From positions 54,667 to 118,666 of the forward strand of contig JAFDWO010000011.1 of NCBI GenBank assembly GCA_018268415.1: 64,000 bases of DNA. The letters run 5' to 3'. Source of the stretch: Actinomycetota bacterium. Its GTDB lineage: Bacteria; Actinomycetota; Thermoleophilia; Solirubrobacterales; 70-9. The notes below the pieces were generated by a model. The model saw only the letters and a program-made list of their open reading frames with translations. It searched no databases and was not told where the DNA came from. Made by a program: the position numbers and the translations under genes. Shown here in pieces: positions 24,930-33,139 of the stretch. Within the stretch, counting starts at the first letter, position 1; each line of letters begins with the position of its first letter.

Positions 24930-26002
24930 CGGGTGGCCTTGACCGGAGCGCGTTCCGGAGTCGGCGCATCACCCACGCGCGACTGCGGCAGCTCCAGGGT
25001 GAAGGCGGTGAAGCGGCGGCTCGAGCTGATCGTGATCCGGCCGTCCATCCGTTGCGCCAGCTCGGAGGCGATCGCCAGGCCGAGCCCGGAGCCGCCGGAG
25101 GAGTCGCCGGTGTAGAAGCGCTCGAAGATGCGTCCCTGCGCCCGCTGGGGGATGCCGGGGCCCTGATCGGAGACGATCAGCTCGGCGCGGCGACGGCTGG
25201 AGGAGTTGGCGGTCACGGATACCTCGGTGCCCTCGGGGGTGTGGGTAAGGGCGTTGTCGAGGAGGATACGAATGATCTGCCGGACCCGTTCACGGTCGGC
25301 GATCGCGATCACCGGGCGTTCGGCGGTGCGCAGCTGCAGGCGCGAGCCATGGGCCTCGGCGCGGGGGCCGAACTCCCGTGCCAGCTCCCGTGCCAGCTCG
25401 CCGAGGTCGATGCTGCCCGCGCTCATCACCATCGCCCCGGCGTCGAGCTGGGAGAGGTCGAGCAGGTCCGTGGCCAGCTTGGTCAGGCGCTCGATCTGCT
25501 GGCGCATCGTGCGCACGAACTCTTCGCGCTCGGCCGGGCTCGGATCGTCCTCTTCGAGCAGCTCGACGAAGCCGCCGAGGCTGAAGATCGGCGTGCGCAG
25601 CTCGTGGCTGGCGTTGGCGATGAACACTTTGCGGGCGATGTCGAGCTCGGCGAGGCGCCGCTGCATCTCGTTGAAGGTGCGGGCGAGGGGGGCGAGCTGG
25701 CCGACCGAGGCGACCGGGATCGTCGTCTCGAAGTTCCCGTCGGCGACCTTGCGGGCGGCGTCCTGGAGGCGGCGGACGTTGGTCGCGGCGACGTTCGCGT
25801 AGTAGATGCCCGCGGCCAGCGCGAGCGCCGCGGCGATCAGGCCGCCGACGATGATCTCCGTTTTCACCGCCGCGTGGCCGGAGGCGGCGCCACCGATCGC
25901 GACCAGGTAGACGTAGATGACCGCGGCGGTGCCGAGGGCGATGCCGACCGTGGTGAGGGCGATGCGCCCGCCGAACCGGCTCGGTCGCAGTCGCCGTCTC
26001 AT
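24926..26002 (-). CDS. sensor histidine kinase
   Basis: The 358-residue kinase has two membrane helices (about residues 12-36 and 48-70) with almost no extracytoplasmic loop between them. A HAMP linker (about 70-122) and a HisKA domain with phospho-acceptor H133 (NASHELRTPIFSLGG) follow. The ATPase domain has N box LLDNALTHTP near 235, G1 VSDQGPGIP near 272 and G2 GGSGLGLAIASEL near 298. The tiny sensing loop suggests it reads membrane state. It follows the response regulator gene directly and overlaps htrA. Confidence 0.92.
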   Translation of the reverse strand: MRRRLRPSRFGGRIALTTVGIALGTAAVIYVYLVAIGGAASGHAAVKTEIIVGGLIAAALALAAGIYYANVAATNVRRLQDAARKVADGNFETTIPVASVGQLAPLARTFNEMQRRLAELDIARKVFIANASHELRTPIFSLGGFVELLEEDDPSPAEREEFVRTMRQQIERLTKLATDLLDLSQLDAGAMVMSAGSIDLGELARELAREFGPRAEAHGSRLQLRTAERPVIAIADRERVRQIIRILLDNALTHTPEGTEVSVTANSSSRRRAELIVSDQGPGIPQRAQGRIFERFYTGDSSGGSGLGLAIASELAQRMDGRITISSSRRFTAFTLELPQSRVGDAPTPERAPVKATR

Positions 26003-26707
<705 letters not shown>

Positions 26708-26813
26708 GTCTAGAAGGGTAATCCGTGCGCTACCGCGAACGTACCGGGAGCGGCCTTAATTGCCGGACGGGTGTCCGGATTACCCAATGGACGCATGTAG
26801 GACTACCTGAAAC

Positions 26814-26840
26814 TAAGGATCTGAATGGGCGAGCCGATAA
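26814..26840 (+). promoter_or_regulatory. possible sigma-28 (FliA-type) promoter inside the FlgM-like gene start
   Basis: TAAG (26814-26817), 15 nt, then GCCGATAA (26833-26840) match the FliA consensus TAAA-N15-GCCGATAA with one mismatch. A transcript would start near 26847, only about 2 nt before an in-frame ATG at 26849. Chance occurrence within coding sequence is possible. Confidence 0.35.
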
Positions 26841-27025
26841 CAGACTCGATGAAGGCAACGGAACTGAAGAGCCTCGTGGAAGCCGGCAGCTACAAGCCGG
26901 ATCCGTCACGCGTCGCGAGCGCGATGCTGCGGCGGCGGGGGGTGCGCGAGCTCCTCACCGGCGCGTACGGGGGCGGAGCTGATCGAACCCCTCGATCCGG
27001 GCCTCTTCACCACCGCGCCGCCTGA
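26825..27025 (+). CDS. small FlgM-like (anti-sigma-28) protein
   Basis: The 66-residue frame begins at ATG 26825 with AAGGAT just upstream. Residues 9-46 ([20 protein letters not shown], then [15 protein letters not shown]) match the C-terminal helices of FlgM, which normally read LK..IE.GTY.vd...vA..ll. A second start at ATG 26849 would give 58 residues. The last ~20 codons overlap the 3' end of convergent thiL and look unlike the family, so a frameshift or a read-through tail is possible. No flagellar gene is in the window. Confidence 0.5.
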   Translation: MGEPITDSMKATELKSLVEAGSYKPDPSRVASAMLRRRGVRELLTGAYGGGADRTPRSGPLHHRAA

Positions 27026-28019
27026 GCTCGGCGCGGGGATTGCCGGCGGCGGGCGCGACCCTGCCGATCGCCGTCAGCGGCGTGCCGAGCGCGGCGAGCG
27101 CCTCCTCGGCAGGCGCCACAGCCGCCGGCGGGAGCGCCGCGAGCAGCTCGTAATCCTCGCCGCCCCCGGCGGCCAGCTCCAGTGGGTCGCGATCGGTGGC
27201 CGCGGCGACGGCGGCGACGCCGCGCGCGACCGGTAGGGCATCGGCGTCGATGACGAGGAGGGCGGCGCTTGCCGCGGCGATGTGGCCGGCATCGCCGGCG
27301 AGCCCGTCGGAGAGGTCGATCATCGCGGTGGCCCCCGCCGCGGCGAGGGCCCGGCCCGCGGCCAGGCGCGGGCTGGGATCGAGCTGGCGCCGGCGCAGGG
27401 CGTCGGCGACGATGACGTCGAGTGGCCCGCCGGGCGTCCGCTCGCGGCGATCGGTCGAGGCGCCGCCGTCGGCACCGAGCGCGCCGGCGGCGAGCCTCGG
27501 GTCCTCGATCAAGGCCAGCCCCGCCGCCGCGCCGCCCAGATCGCCGGTCACCACCAGGGTGTCGCCGGGGCGGGCGCCGGCGCGGGTCACGAAGTCGTCG
27601 GGCTTTGGTGCGTGGCCGGTGACGGTCACGGCAAGGCCGAGGACAGGGGAGCGGGTCAGGTCGCCGCCCGCGATCGTCGTCCCGGTCTCGCTCGCGACCG
27701 CCGCCAGTCCCGCGCCGACCTCGAGCAGCTCCGCCTCCGCAATGTCCGCCGGCACGCCCAGCCACACGTAGGCCTCGCCCGCCGTCGCGCCCATCGCGGC
27801 CAGGTCGGAGAGCGCCGTGGCGAGCGCCTTGCGGCCGATCTGGCGCAGCGAGGCGGTCTCGCGGCGGAAGTGGACGCCCTCGACGAGCGCGTCGACCGAC
27901 GTCGCGACCGCCCCGCCGGGGACGGTCACTGCCGCGTCGTCGCCGCTGCCGAGGTGCACCTGGGAACCGGCCTCCGGCAACCGCTCGCGAAGCAGCGCCA
28001 GCAGCTCGAACTCGCCCAT
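26955..28019 (-). CDS. thiL: thiamine-monophosphate kinase
   Basis: The 354-residue kinase converts thiamine phosphate to thiamine pyrophosphate with ATP. The chosen ATG 28019 gives [15 protein letters not shown] at the N-terminus, as in the family; an upstream extension is open but unlike it. AIR-synthase-fold signatures are [15 protein letters not shown] near residue 22, [15 protein letters not shown] near 45, AGGDLTRSP near 118, [15 protein letters not shown] near 233 and [11 protein letters not shown] near 285. Its end overlaps the convergent FlgM-like gene by about 70 bp. Confidence 0.92.
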   Translation of the reverse strand: MGEFELLALLRERLPEAGSQVHLGSGDDAAVTVPGGAVATSVDALVEGVHFRRETASLRQIGRKALATALSDLAAMGATAGEAYVWLGVPADIAEAELLEVGAGLAAVASETGTTIAGGDLTRSPVLGLAVTVTGHAPKPDDFVTRAGARPGDTLVVTGDLGGAAAGLALIEDPRLAAGALGADGGASTDRRERTPGGPLDVIVADALRRRQLDPSPRLAAGRALAAAGATAMIDLSDGLAGDAGHIAAASAALLVIDADALPVARGVAAVAAATDRDPLELAAGGGEDYELLAALPPAAVAPAEEALAALGTPLTAIGRVAPAAGNPRAELRRRGGEEARIEGFDQLRPRTRR

Positions 28020-28084
28020 TGCCCGACTATCCCAAACCGCGTGGGAAAGCGCGGGTTCTGAGGCGATCTCTAACCTGAGGAGGA

Positions 28085-29158
28085 GTGGAGCGACGGCAAC
28101 CACTCCTCCACCGGATCGGTGAAGCAGGGGCACGATTCGGGTCAAGGCCCCCTCGGAGCAAGCGCGTGCGCCTTGCTTTGCAGATCGGCCTCGCGGTCGT
28201 GGTCTTCGGCTTCCTCGTCCTGACGGTCATCAACCAGTGGTCGGAGATCCAGAAGGAAGGCGTGCACTTCCACGTCTGGTGGCTGGTCCCAGCGCTGATC
28301 ATCCTGCCCTTCTACTTCGTCTTCAGCGCCTACGGCTGGGACCTGATCCTGCGCAGCCTCGGGTACCGGATCGGCTTCGGGCAGGCGCAGGTCGCCTGGG
28401 GCCAGCCGCTCTTGGCGCGCTATGTGCCGGGGAGCATCCTTTACGTGCTCGGGCGGGTGCTGCTGTCGGAGCGCGCCGGGGTGCCGCGGCGCATCTCGCT
28501 CGCCTCGATCGTCTACGAGCAGGCGATCTCCGCCACGTCGGCGATCGTCGTCGCCGCCTACTTCATCATCCGGCACCCCGATCTCCAGGGGTATCCGGAG
28601 CGCTGGGCGGTGCTGCTGTTGATCCCGGCGGCGATCGCGATCCTCTCGCCGAAGGTCTTCGGGCCGCTCGCCAACAAGGCGCTGGCCGCCTTCGGCCGTG
28701 ACCCGCTGCCGGTGGTGATGTCACTGCGCGACGTGCTCGGGTTGATCGTCTACTACTCGCTGAACTGGCTTGTGATCGCGTTCGGCGTCTACGCCGTCGC
28801 CCGCTCGGTCACCTACATCCCGTACAACGACATCCTCCTGGTGGGCTCGGCGCAGGCGATCGGCTACTTCGCCGCGCTGGTGACGTTGGTGGCCCCGGCC
28901 GGCCTGGGCGTGCGCGACGCGGCGTTCGCCTGGGCGGTGAAGGCGGCGCTGCCGGGACGGAGCTTCGCGGTCGGCTCGCTGATCTCGATCGCGGTGCGCG
29001 GCGTCACCACGGTGGCCGAATTGATGTACGTGGGCACGGTGACGATCATCGGCCGCCGCCAGGGCTGGACGATCCCGACCGGCATCCTCCACGCCTCGCC
29101 GGAGGAGCAGGAAGCGTCGAGCGAGGAAACCTCCGCCCACGCCCCGGAAATCCTCTGA
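28085..29158 (+). CDS. flippase-like membrane protein (LPG-synthase TM / UPF0104 type)
   Basis: The 357-residue frame encodes about eight membrane helices. Segments [21 protein letters not shown] near residue 100 and [24 protein letters not shown] near 260 are typical of the lysylphosphatidylglycerol-synthase transmembrane/YbhN-like flippase superfamily. These act in glycan or lipid translocation. The start is uncertain: GTG 28085 has GAGG 4 nt upstream, while GTG 28166 has GGAG at 28155-28158 with better spacing and would give 330 residues. It converges on a GT-C glycosyltransferase gene, and a shared polyprenyl-glycan pathway is plausible. Confidence 0.75.
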   Translation: MERRQPLLHRIGEAGARFGSRPPRSKRVRLALQIGLAVVVFGFLVLTVINQWSEIQKEGVHFHVWWLVPALIILPFYFVFSAYGWDLILRSLGYRIGFGQAQVAWGQPLLARYVPGSILYVLGRVLLSERAGVPRRISLASIVYEQAISATSAIVVAAYFIIRHPDLQGYPERWAVLLLIPAAIAILSPKVFGPLANKALAAFGRDPLPVVMSLRDVLGLIVYYSLNWLVIAFGVYAVARSVTYIPYNDILLVGSAQAIGYFAALVTLVAPAGLGVRDAAFAWAVKAALPGRSFAVGSLISIAVRGVTTVAELMYVGTVTIIGRRQGWTIPTGILHASPEEQEASSEETSAHAPEIL

Positions 29159-29275
29159 GGGGGCGTGGGGGCGCCTCGCGGCGTCCTCGGTCGTTCGGCT
29201 CGGGTCACGCACCGGTGTGCGCTCCCCTCACCTCATCTCCCTGCGTCCTTGCGAGGCTGGCCCACGCCCCCTCAG
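29155..29275. repeat. 15-bp inverted repeat bracketing the convergent gene ends
   Basis: CTGAGGGGGCGTGGG (29155-29169) is exactly inverted at 29261-29275. The arms start at the stop codon of the flippase-like gene and end just before the stop of the glycosyltransferase gene, with 91 bp between. It could fold as a long hairpin terminator for both genes. Confidence 0.7.
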
Positions 29276-29276
29276 G

Positions 29277-30392
29277 TCAGATCGGGATGCGGGCGCCGAG
29301 TTGGAAGGCGGTCAGCGCAAGTAGGAGGACGGTGAGGAAGCGGTCGCGGGCGACGGCGGCGAGCGGGAGCGGCCAGATCAGGTACCAGGGGAGGAGCCAG
29401 GAGGTTGCCAGGAGGAGGCCGGTGCCGGCCCAGGCGGCGGCGCGGATCCAGTCGGCGCCGCGCCAGGTCCAGACCAGGAGCCAGACGATGGCGATGCCGA
29501 AGAGGACGAGCGCCACCGCCCTCATCGCACCCTCGTCGAAGCCACTGAGGCGGGCGAAGGTGGTCGGAATCGAGAGGTGACTCGTCCGTCCCTGGTTCTC
29601 CCCGGCGAGCCCGAAGGCGTGGAGCCACTCCCAGCCGAACGCGAGGTACCCGGCGAGGCCGATCACGAGCGCCGCCCCGGCGGCCCCGAGCGCGAGTCGT
29701 GTCACGCCTCTGTGCGCCTTTTGTTGCACCCCCCCGTTGATGGGCCGAAAACTCAAGCCCGGCTTGAGTTTTCGGCCCATCAACACCGAGTCGCGGGCGG
29801 TGGCGGTGAGGGCGAAGGGGGCGACGAAGAGGCTCGAGGACTTGATCGCGGCGCTCGCCACGAGGGACGCGCCGGCGCTCGCCTCGCGGCGGACCACGAG
29901 CGCCGCCACGCCGAGGGTGGCCAGGAGCATTGCCACGCCGTCGTTATGGGCGCCGCCGACGACGTGAACGAGGACCAGGGGGTTGAGGGCGACGAAGGCG
30001 GCGGCGACGGCCGGGTCAATGCCGCGCCAGGCGGCGAGGCGGGACACGATCCAGGCGAGGCCGAGGACCGAGACCGCGGCGGCGGCCTTGAGGATCGCGA
30101 CGGCGAGCCAGATCGGTAGCCAGGCCAGCGGGTAGGTGGCGAGGGTGAAGAGGGGGCCGTAGGCGCTCGGCGTCTTGGTCCAGGTGACCTGGGCGAAGGC
30201 GGGGTCGTGCGGCGCCGCGTCCGGCCCGTTGACGTAGGGGTCGAGGCCGTGGCGCACGCCGAGCCGGGCGTAATCGAGATAGCTGAAGGCATCGTGGGAG
30301 AGGAGCACCGGGGCGCAGGCGAAGGCGATGATCGCGACGAGGATCAGCGCCCCGACGACGCGCCCGCCGAGCCGAGGCGCGGCGACGAGCAC
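29277..30392 (-). CDS. GT-C fold polyprenyl-linked glycosyl/mannosyltransferase, altered by repeat insertions
   Basis: The 371-residue frame from GTG 30392 encodes about ten membrane helices. The extracytoplasmic loop motif LLSHDAFSYLDYARLGVRHGLD near residue 35 is typical of GT-C enzymes (GT87/MptB-like) that use polyprenyl-phosphate sugars. Two oddities are seen. A 49-bp palindrome (29736-29784) is inserted in frame, adding the residues LMGRKLKPGLSFRPIN. The open frame also extends upstream of GTG 30392 through another hydrophobic helix (GLAYGLIWAGFLTYLG) to a stop inside a second palindrome at 30489-30539, with no usual start codon. The original 5' end may have been lost, and activity is uncertain. 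Confidence 0.65.
   Translation of the reverse strand: MLVAAPRLGGRVVGALILVAIIAFACAPVLLSHDAFSYLDYARLGVRHGLDPYVNGPDAAPHDPAFAQVTWTKTPSAYGPLFTLATYPLAWLPIWLAVAILKAAAAVSVLGLAWIVSRLAAWRGIDPAVAAAFVALNPLVLVHVVGGAHNDGVAMLLATLGVAALVVRREASAGASLVASAAIKSSSLFVAPFALTATARDSVLMGRKLKPGLSFRPINGGVQQKAHRGVTRLALGAAGAALVIGLAGYLAFGWEWLHAFGLAGENQGRTSHLSIPTTFARLSGFDEGAMRAVALVLFGIAIVWLLVWTWRGADWIRAAAWAGTGLLLATSWLLPWYLIWPLPLAAVARDRFLTVLLLALTAFQLGARIPI
29736..29784. repeat. palindromic repeat copy 1 (inside the glycosyltransferase gene)
   Basis: Perfect 24-bp arms begin GTTGATGGGCCGAAAACTCA and are separated by one base. The same arms recur at 30489-30539. A run of seven C residues flanks the left side. The copy is inserted in frame within coding sequence. 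It behaves like a REP/MITE-type mobile palindrome, though no transposase is seen in the window. Confidence 0.9.
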
Positions 30393-30488
30393 ACCAAGGT
30401 AGGTGAGGAACCCCGCCCAGATCAGGCCGTACGCAAGCCCCGGTGCGATGTCCGTTACCCGCTTGTGATGGTTCCGTGCGGGACCGCA

Positions 30489-30539
30489 TGTTGATGGGCC
30501 GAAAACTCAAGCAGGGCTTGAGTTTTCGGCCCATCAACA
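30489..30539. repeat. palindromic repeat copy 2 (between PBP and glycosyltransferase genes)
   Basis: The 24-bp arms (30489-30512 and 30516-30539) start TGTTGATGGGCCGAAAACTC and surround a 3-nt loop. The core is the same as copy 1. It begins 17 bp after the PBP stop and could terminate that transcript, and it contains the in-frame stop that closes the 5' extension of the glycosyltransferase. Confidence 0.9.
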
Positions 30540-30555
30540 CCGGGGGTCATGAGGA

Positions 30556-32712
30556 TCATTGACCGGCTTCCTTGCTGCCGCCCACGCTCGGTTCGGGACC
30601 GCCGTACTCGGGGGGTAGGGGCGGTGGCAGCGGGGCAGGTTCCTGGCCGACGCCGGGGGCGTAGGCGTTCGGGTCGTAGCCGTCGACCGCGCTCTGGCCG
30701 GGCAGTTCTCCTTCGCTCCCGGTGCCCGTTTCGCCGGTGTGGCCTTTCTTCAGCTTCGCGCCCTCGGTCCCCGGTGCGGCGGCGGTGAACCGGCCATAAC
30801 CGGGAGACCATTCGACTTCTTCTTCCGGTTCGTGGAATTCGTCGCACCTGACGCCCGCGTTCGCGTACAGGGAGTGCCAGATTTCGGCGGGGAAGGTGCC
30901 GCCGAAGACGGTGATCCCGTGGACCGAGGTCATCGAGATCGCGTTCGATTCCGGATAGCCGACCCAGACCGCGGTCGCCAGGTTCGGCTGGTACCCGGAG
31001 AACCAGGCGTCGGTCTCGTTGTCGGTGGTGCCGGTCTTGCCCGCCTGGCCGACACAACCGGTGTAGGCGGCGGTGCCGGTGCCTTCGGTGATGTTGTCGC
31101 GCAGGAGCCGCGTCACCTGCCAGGCGACCGCCGGGCTCAGGACCCGCTTCGGCTGCGGCCCCTGGGGATGGTCGACCTTGCCGCCGGGGAGGACGACCTT
31201 CGCGATCGCCACCGGCCGGTGGCGGATCCCGCCGGAGGCGAGCGTCGCGTAGGCGTCCGCGAGTTCGAGCGGGCTGACCCCGTACTTGAGCCCGCCGATC
31301 CCTTCCGCCGGCAGCCCCTGCAGGTGGGTCGTGATCCCCATCGACTTGGCCGTCGCGGCGACGTTCTCCGGCCCGACGTCGAGGTCGAGCTGCGCGAACA
31401 CGGTGTTGTCGGAGGTGACCGTCGCCTGCTTCAGGTTGATCGTCCCCTGGTAGCCCTCGTCGGCGGTGTGGACTTCCCAGTGTCCCCACTGCGGCAGGTT
31501 CAGGTCGAGCGGCTTCGATTCGTAGTAGGTCGAGTAGGGGTCGATTCCCTGCTTGATCGCGGTGGTGAGGACGAACGCCTTGAAGGTCGAGCCCGGCTGG
31601 CGGTGGCCCTGCGCCGCCAGGTTGAACTGATCCTCGGCGTAGCTGGTGCTGTTGACCATCGCCCGGATGTCGCCGTTGCGGGGGTCGATCGAGACGAAGG
31701 CCGAGGCCGGGTCGGTCGGTTCGTAGAGCGCTTCGGCGATCGCCGCCCGCCCCACCCGCTGCAGCTCCGGGTTCAACGTGGTGTGGACCTGGAGGCCTCC
31801 GCGACGCACCTGGTCGGCCCCGTAGCGGGCGATCAGCAGGTGTTCGACATAGTCGAAGAAGTAGGGCTCGCGGTGGGCGAAGTAGTCGTGGGACGGGCGC
31901 AGCCCCAGGCCGCGCCTTTCGAGCGCCCGCGCCCGTTGCGGCGCCAGGTAGCCGAGCTTCGCCATCCTCTGCAGGACCTCGTTGCGGCGGGCCTTTGCCG
32001 CCTTCGGGTAGAGCAGCGGGTTGTACTGGGAGGGCGCCTGGGGGAGGCCCGCGAGCAGCGCCATCTGGGCGACGTCGAGCTTCCACACCGGCCGCGAGAA
32101 GTAGATCTGTGCGGCGGCGCCGACCCCGACCGCGGTCGATCCTTCCACCGTCCCGTAGGTCGCCGTGTTCAGATACTGCGCCAGGATCTGGCCCTTGGAG
32201 TGGTGTTCGGAGTACTCGAGCGCCAGCTTCGCTTCCTCGATCTTGCGTTCGAGCGTCTTCTGCGGGTGCGCGATGCAGAGGTTGCGGACCAGCTGCTGGG
32301 TGATCGTCGAGCCGCCCTCGACGGCTTCGCCCGCTTCCAGGTCGGTGACCGCGGCGCGCAGGATGCCGAGCGTGTCGAGGCCGCCGTGCTGGAAGAAGCG
32401 CTGGTCCTCGATCGCCACCGTCGCCAGCTCCAGCTTGCGCGGCATCCTCGCCCGTCTCACCGGCGCGCTCGCCTCCGGCGAGACGATCGCTCCCAGCCGC
32501 TCCCCATCGGCGGCGTAGATGACCGAGTTGCCGTGGCGCTCGGCGGTCTTGCAGCTGGCCAGCGACGGCGCGTCGGCGGCAACGTTCAGGACCCAGCTCG
32601 TCACCCCGATCACGGCGATCACGATCACGACGAGGACGACCCCGGCGACGATCGCCACCTTGGTCCCCACGCTGCCACGACGCCGCTGCCGACGCCGACC
32701 CCGCTGCGTCAT
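30556..32712 (-). CDS. class A penicillin-binding protein (transglycosylase/transpeptidase)
   Basis: The 718-residue enzyme has a cytoplasmic Arg-rich start and one membrane helix (about residues 18-42). The GT51 glycosyltransferase domain has catalytic E102 (IEDQRFFQHGG) and GGSTITQQLVRN near 133. The transpeptidase domain has S375xxK (PGSTFKAF), SDN at 434-436 and K559-TG (AGKTGTTDNETDAWFSGY). A Pro/Gly-rich tail ends the protein. It polymerises and cross-links peptidoglycan outside the membrane. It lies 10 bp downstream of mscS in the same direction and is followed by a palindromic repeat. Confidence 0.95.
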   Translation of the reverse strand: MTQRGRRRQRRRGSVGTKVAIVAGVVLVVIVIAVIGVTSWVLNVAADAPSLASCKTAERHGNSVIYAADGERLGAIVSPEASAPVRRARMPRKLELATVAIEDQRFFQHGGLDTLGILRAAVTDLEAGEAVEGGSTITQQLVRNLCIAHPQKTLERKIEEAKLALEYSEHHSKGQILAQYLNTATYGTVEGSTAVGVGAAAQIYFSRPVWKLDVAQMALLAGLPQAPSQYNPLLYPKAAKARRNEVLQRMAKLGYLAPQRARALERRGLGLRPSHDYFAHREPYFFDYVEHLLIARYGADQVRRGGLQVHTTLNPELQRVGRAAIAEALYEPTDPASAFVSIDPRNGDIRAMVNSTSYAEDQFNLAAQGHRQPGSTFKAFVLTTAIKQGIDPYSTYYESKPLDLNLPQWGHWEVHTADEGYQGTINLKQATVTSDNTVFAQLDLDVGPENVAATAKSMGITTHLQGLPAEGIGGLKYGVSPLELADAYATLASGGIRHRPVAIAKVVLPGGKVDHPQGPQPKRVLSPAVAWQVTRLLRDNITEGTGTAAYTGCVGQAGKTGTTDNETDAWFSGYQPNLATAVWVGYPESNAISMTSVHGITVFGGTFPAEIWHSLYANAGVRCDEFHEPEEEVEWSPGYGRFTAAAPGTEGAKLKKGHTGETGTGSEGELPGQSAVDGYDPNAYAPGVGQEPAPLPPPLPPEYGGPEPSVGGSKEAGQ

Positions 32713-32722
32713 GGCCCAGAGC

Positions 32723-33139
32723 CTACGCGGTGGTGTCGGCTCCGGAGTGGTTGTGGACTATGCCCTGGACCAACAGCTGGTTGGGGATGACGACGCGGCT
32801 GCCGTCGCCGGGGTCGAGGAAGGTGTAGGAGAGCGTGATGTCGGTGACGCGACCCTCGCGTTCTTCGAAGCCGACCCGGTCGCCGATCCTGATCGGCTGG
32901 GTGATCGCGATCAGGATCCCGGCGATGATGTTCGCGATCGTGTTCTGAGCGGCGAAGCCGATGATCAGGCCGAGCACCGCGGTCGAGGCGAAGATGCCCG
33001 CGGCGAGCCGGCCGAGCGAGGTGAACTGGGCGAGCACGATCGCCGCGACCACCAGGAAGGCACCCAGCAGCAGGAGGCGTCGCAGGATGGTCAGCCGGGT
33101 CCGCGTCGAGCGGGAGACCTGTGAGACTGCGCGAGCCAT
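32723..33139 (-). CDS. short MscS-family mechanosensitive channel
   Basis: The 138-residue protein has two membrane helices. The second contains the TM3-like Gly/Ala-rich stretch LGLIIGFAAQNTIANIIAGI, followed by QPIRIGDRVGFEEREGRVTDITLSYTFL, the beta domain hallmark of MscS. It is much shorter than E. coli MscS (286) and lacks the C-terminal alpha/beta cage, a minimal layout seen in some actinobacteria. ATG 33139 is preferred over TTG 33148. The ATG overlaps that of the divergent gene in a CCATGG palindrome. It is likely cotranscribed with the PBP gene. Confidence 0.88.
   Translation of the reverse strand: MARAVSQVSRSTRTRLTILRRLLLLGAFLVVAAIVLAQFTSLGRLAAGIFASTAVLGLIIGFAAQNTIANIIAGILIAITQPIRIGDRVGFEEREGRVTDITLSYTFLDPGDGSRVVIPNQLLVQGIVHNHSGADTTA

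Noticed and set aside
29736..30539. the palindromes as ordinary terminators only
   Set aside because: One copy lies inside a coding sequence in frame and both share a 24-bp arm core, which a simple terminator would not explain.
30455..32086. long minus-strand frame overlapping the PBP gene
   Set aside because: It is an alternative frame of the PBP gene with Arg/Pro-rich shadow composition; the overlapping 718-residue frame carries all PBP motifs.
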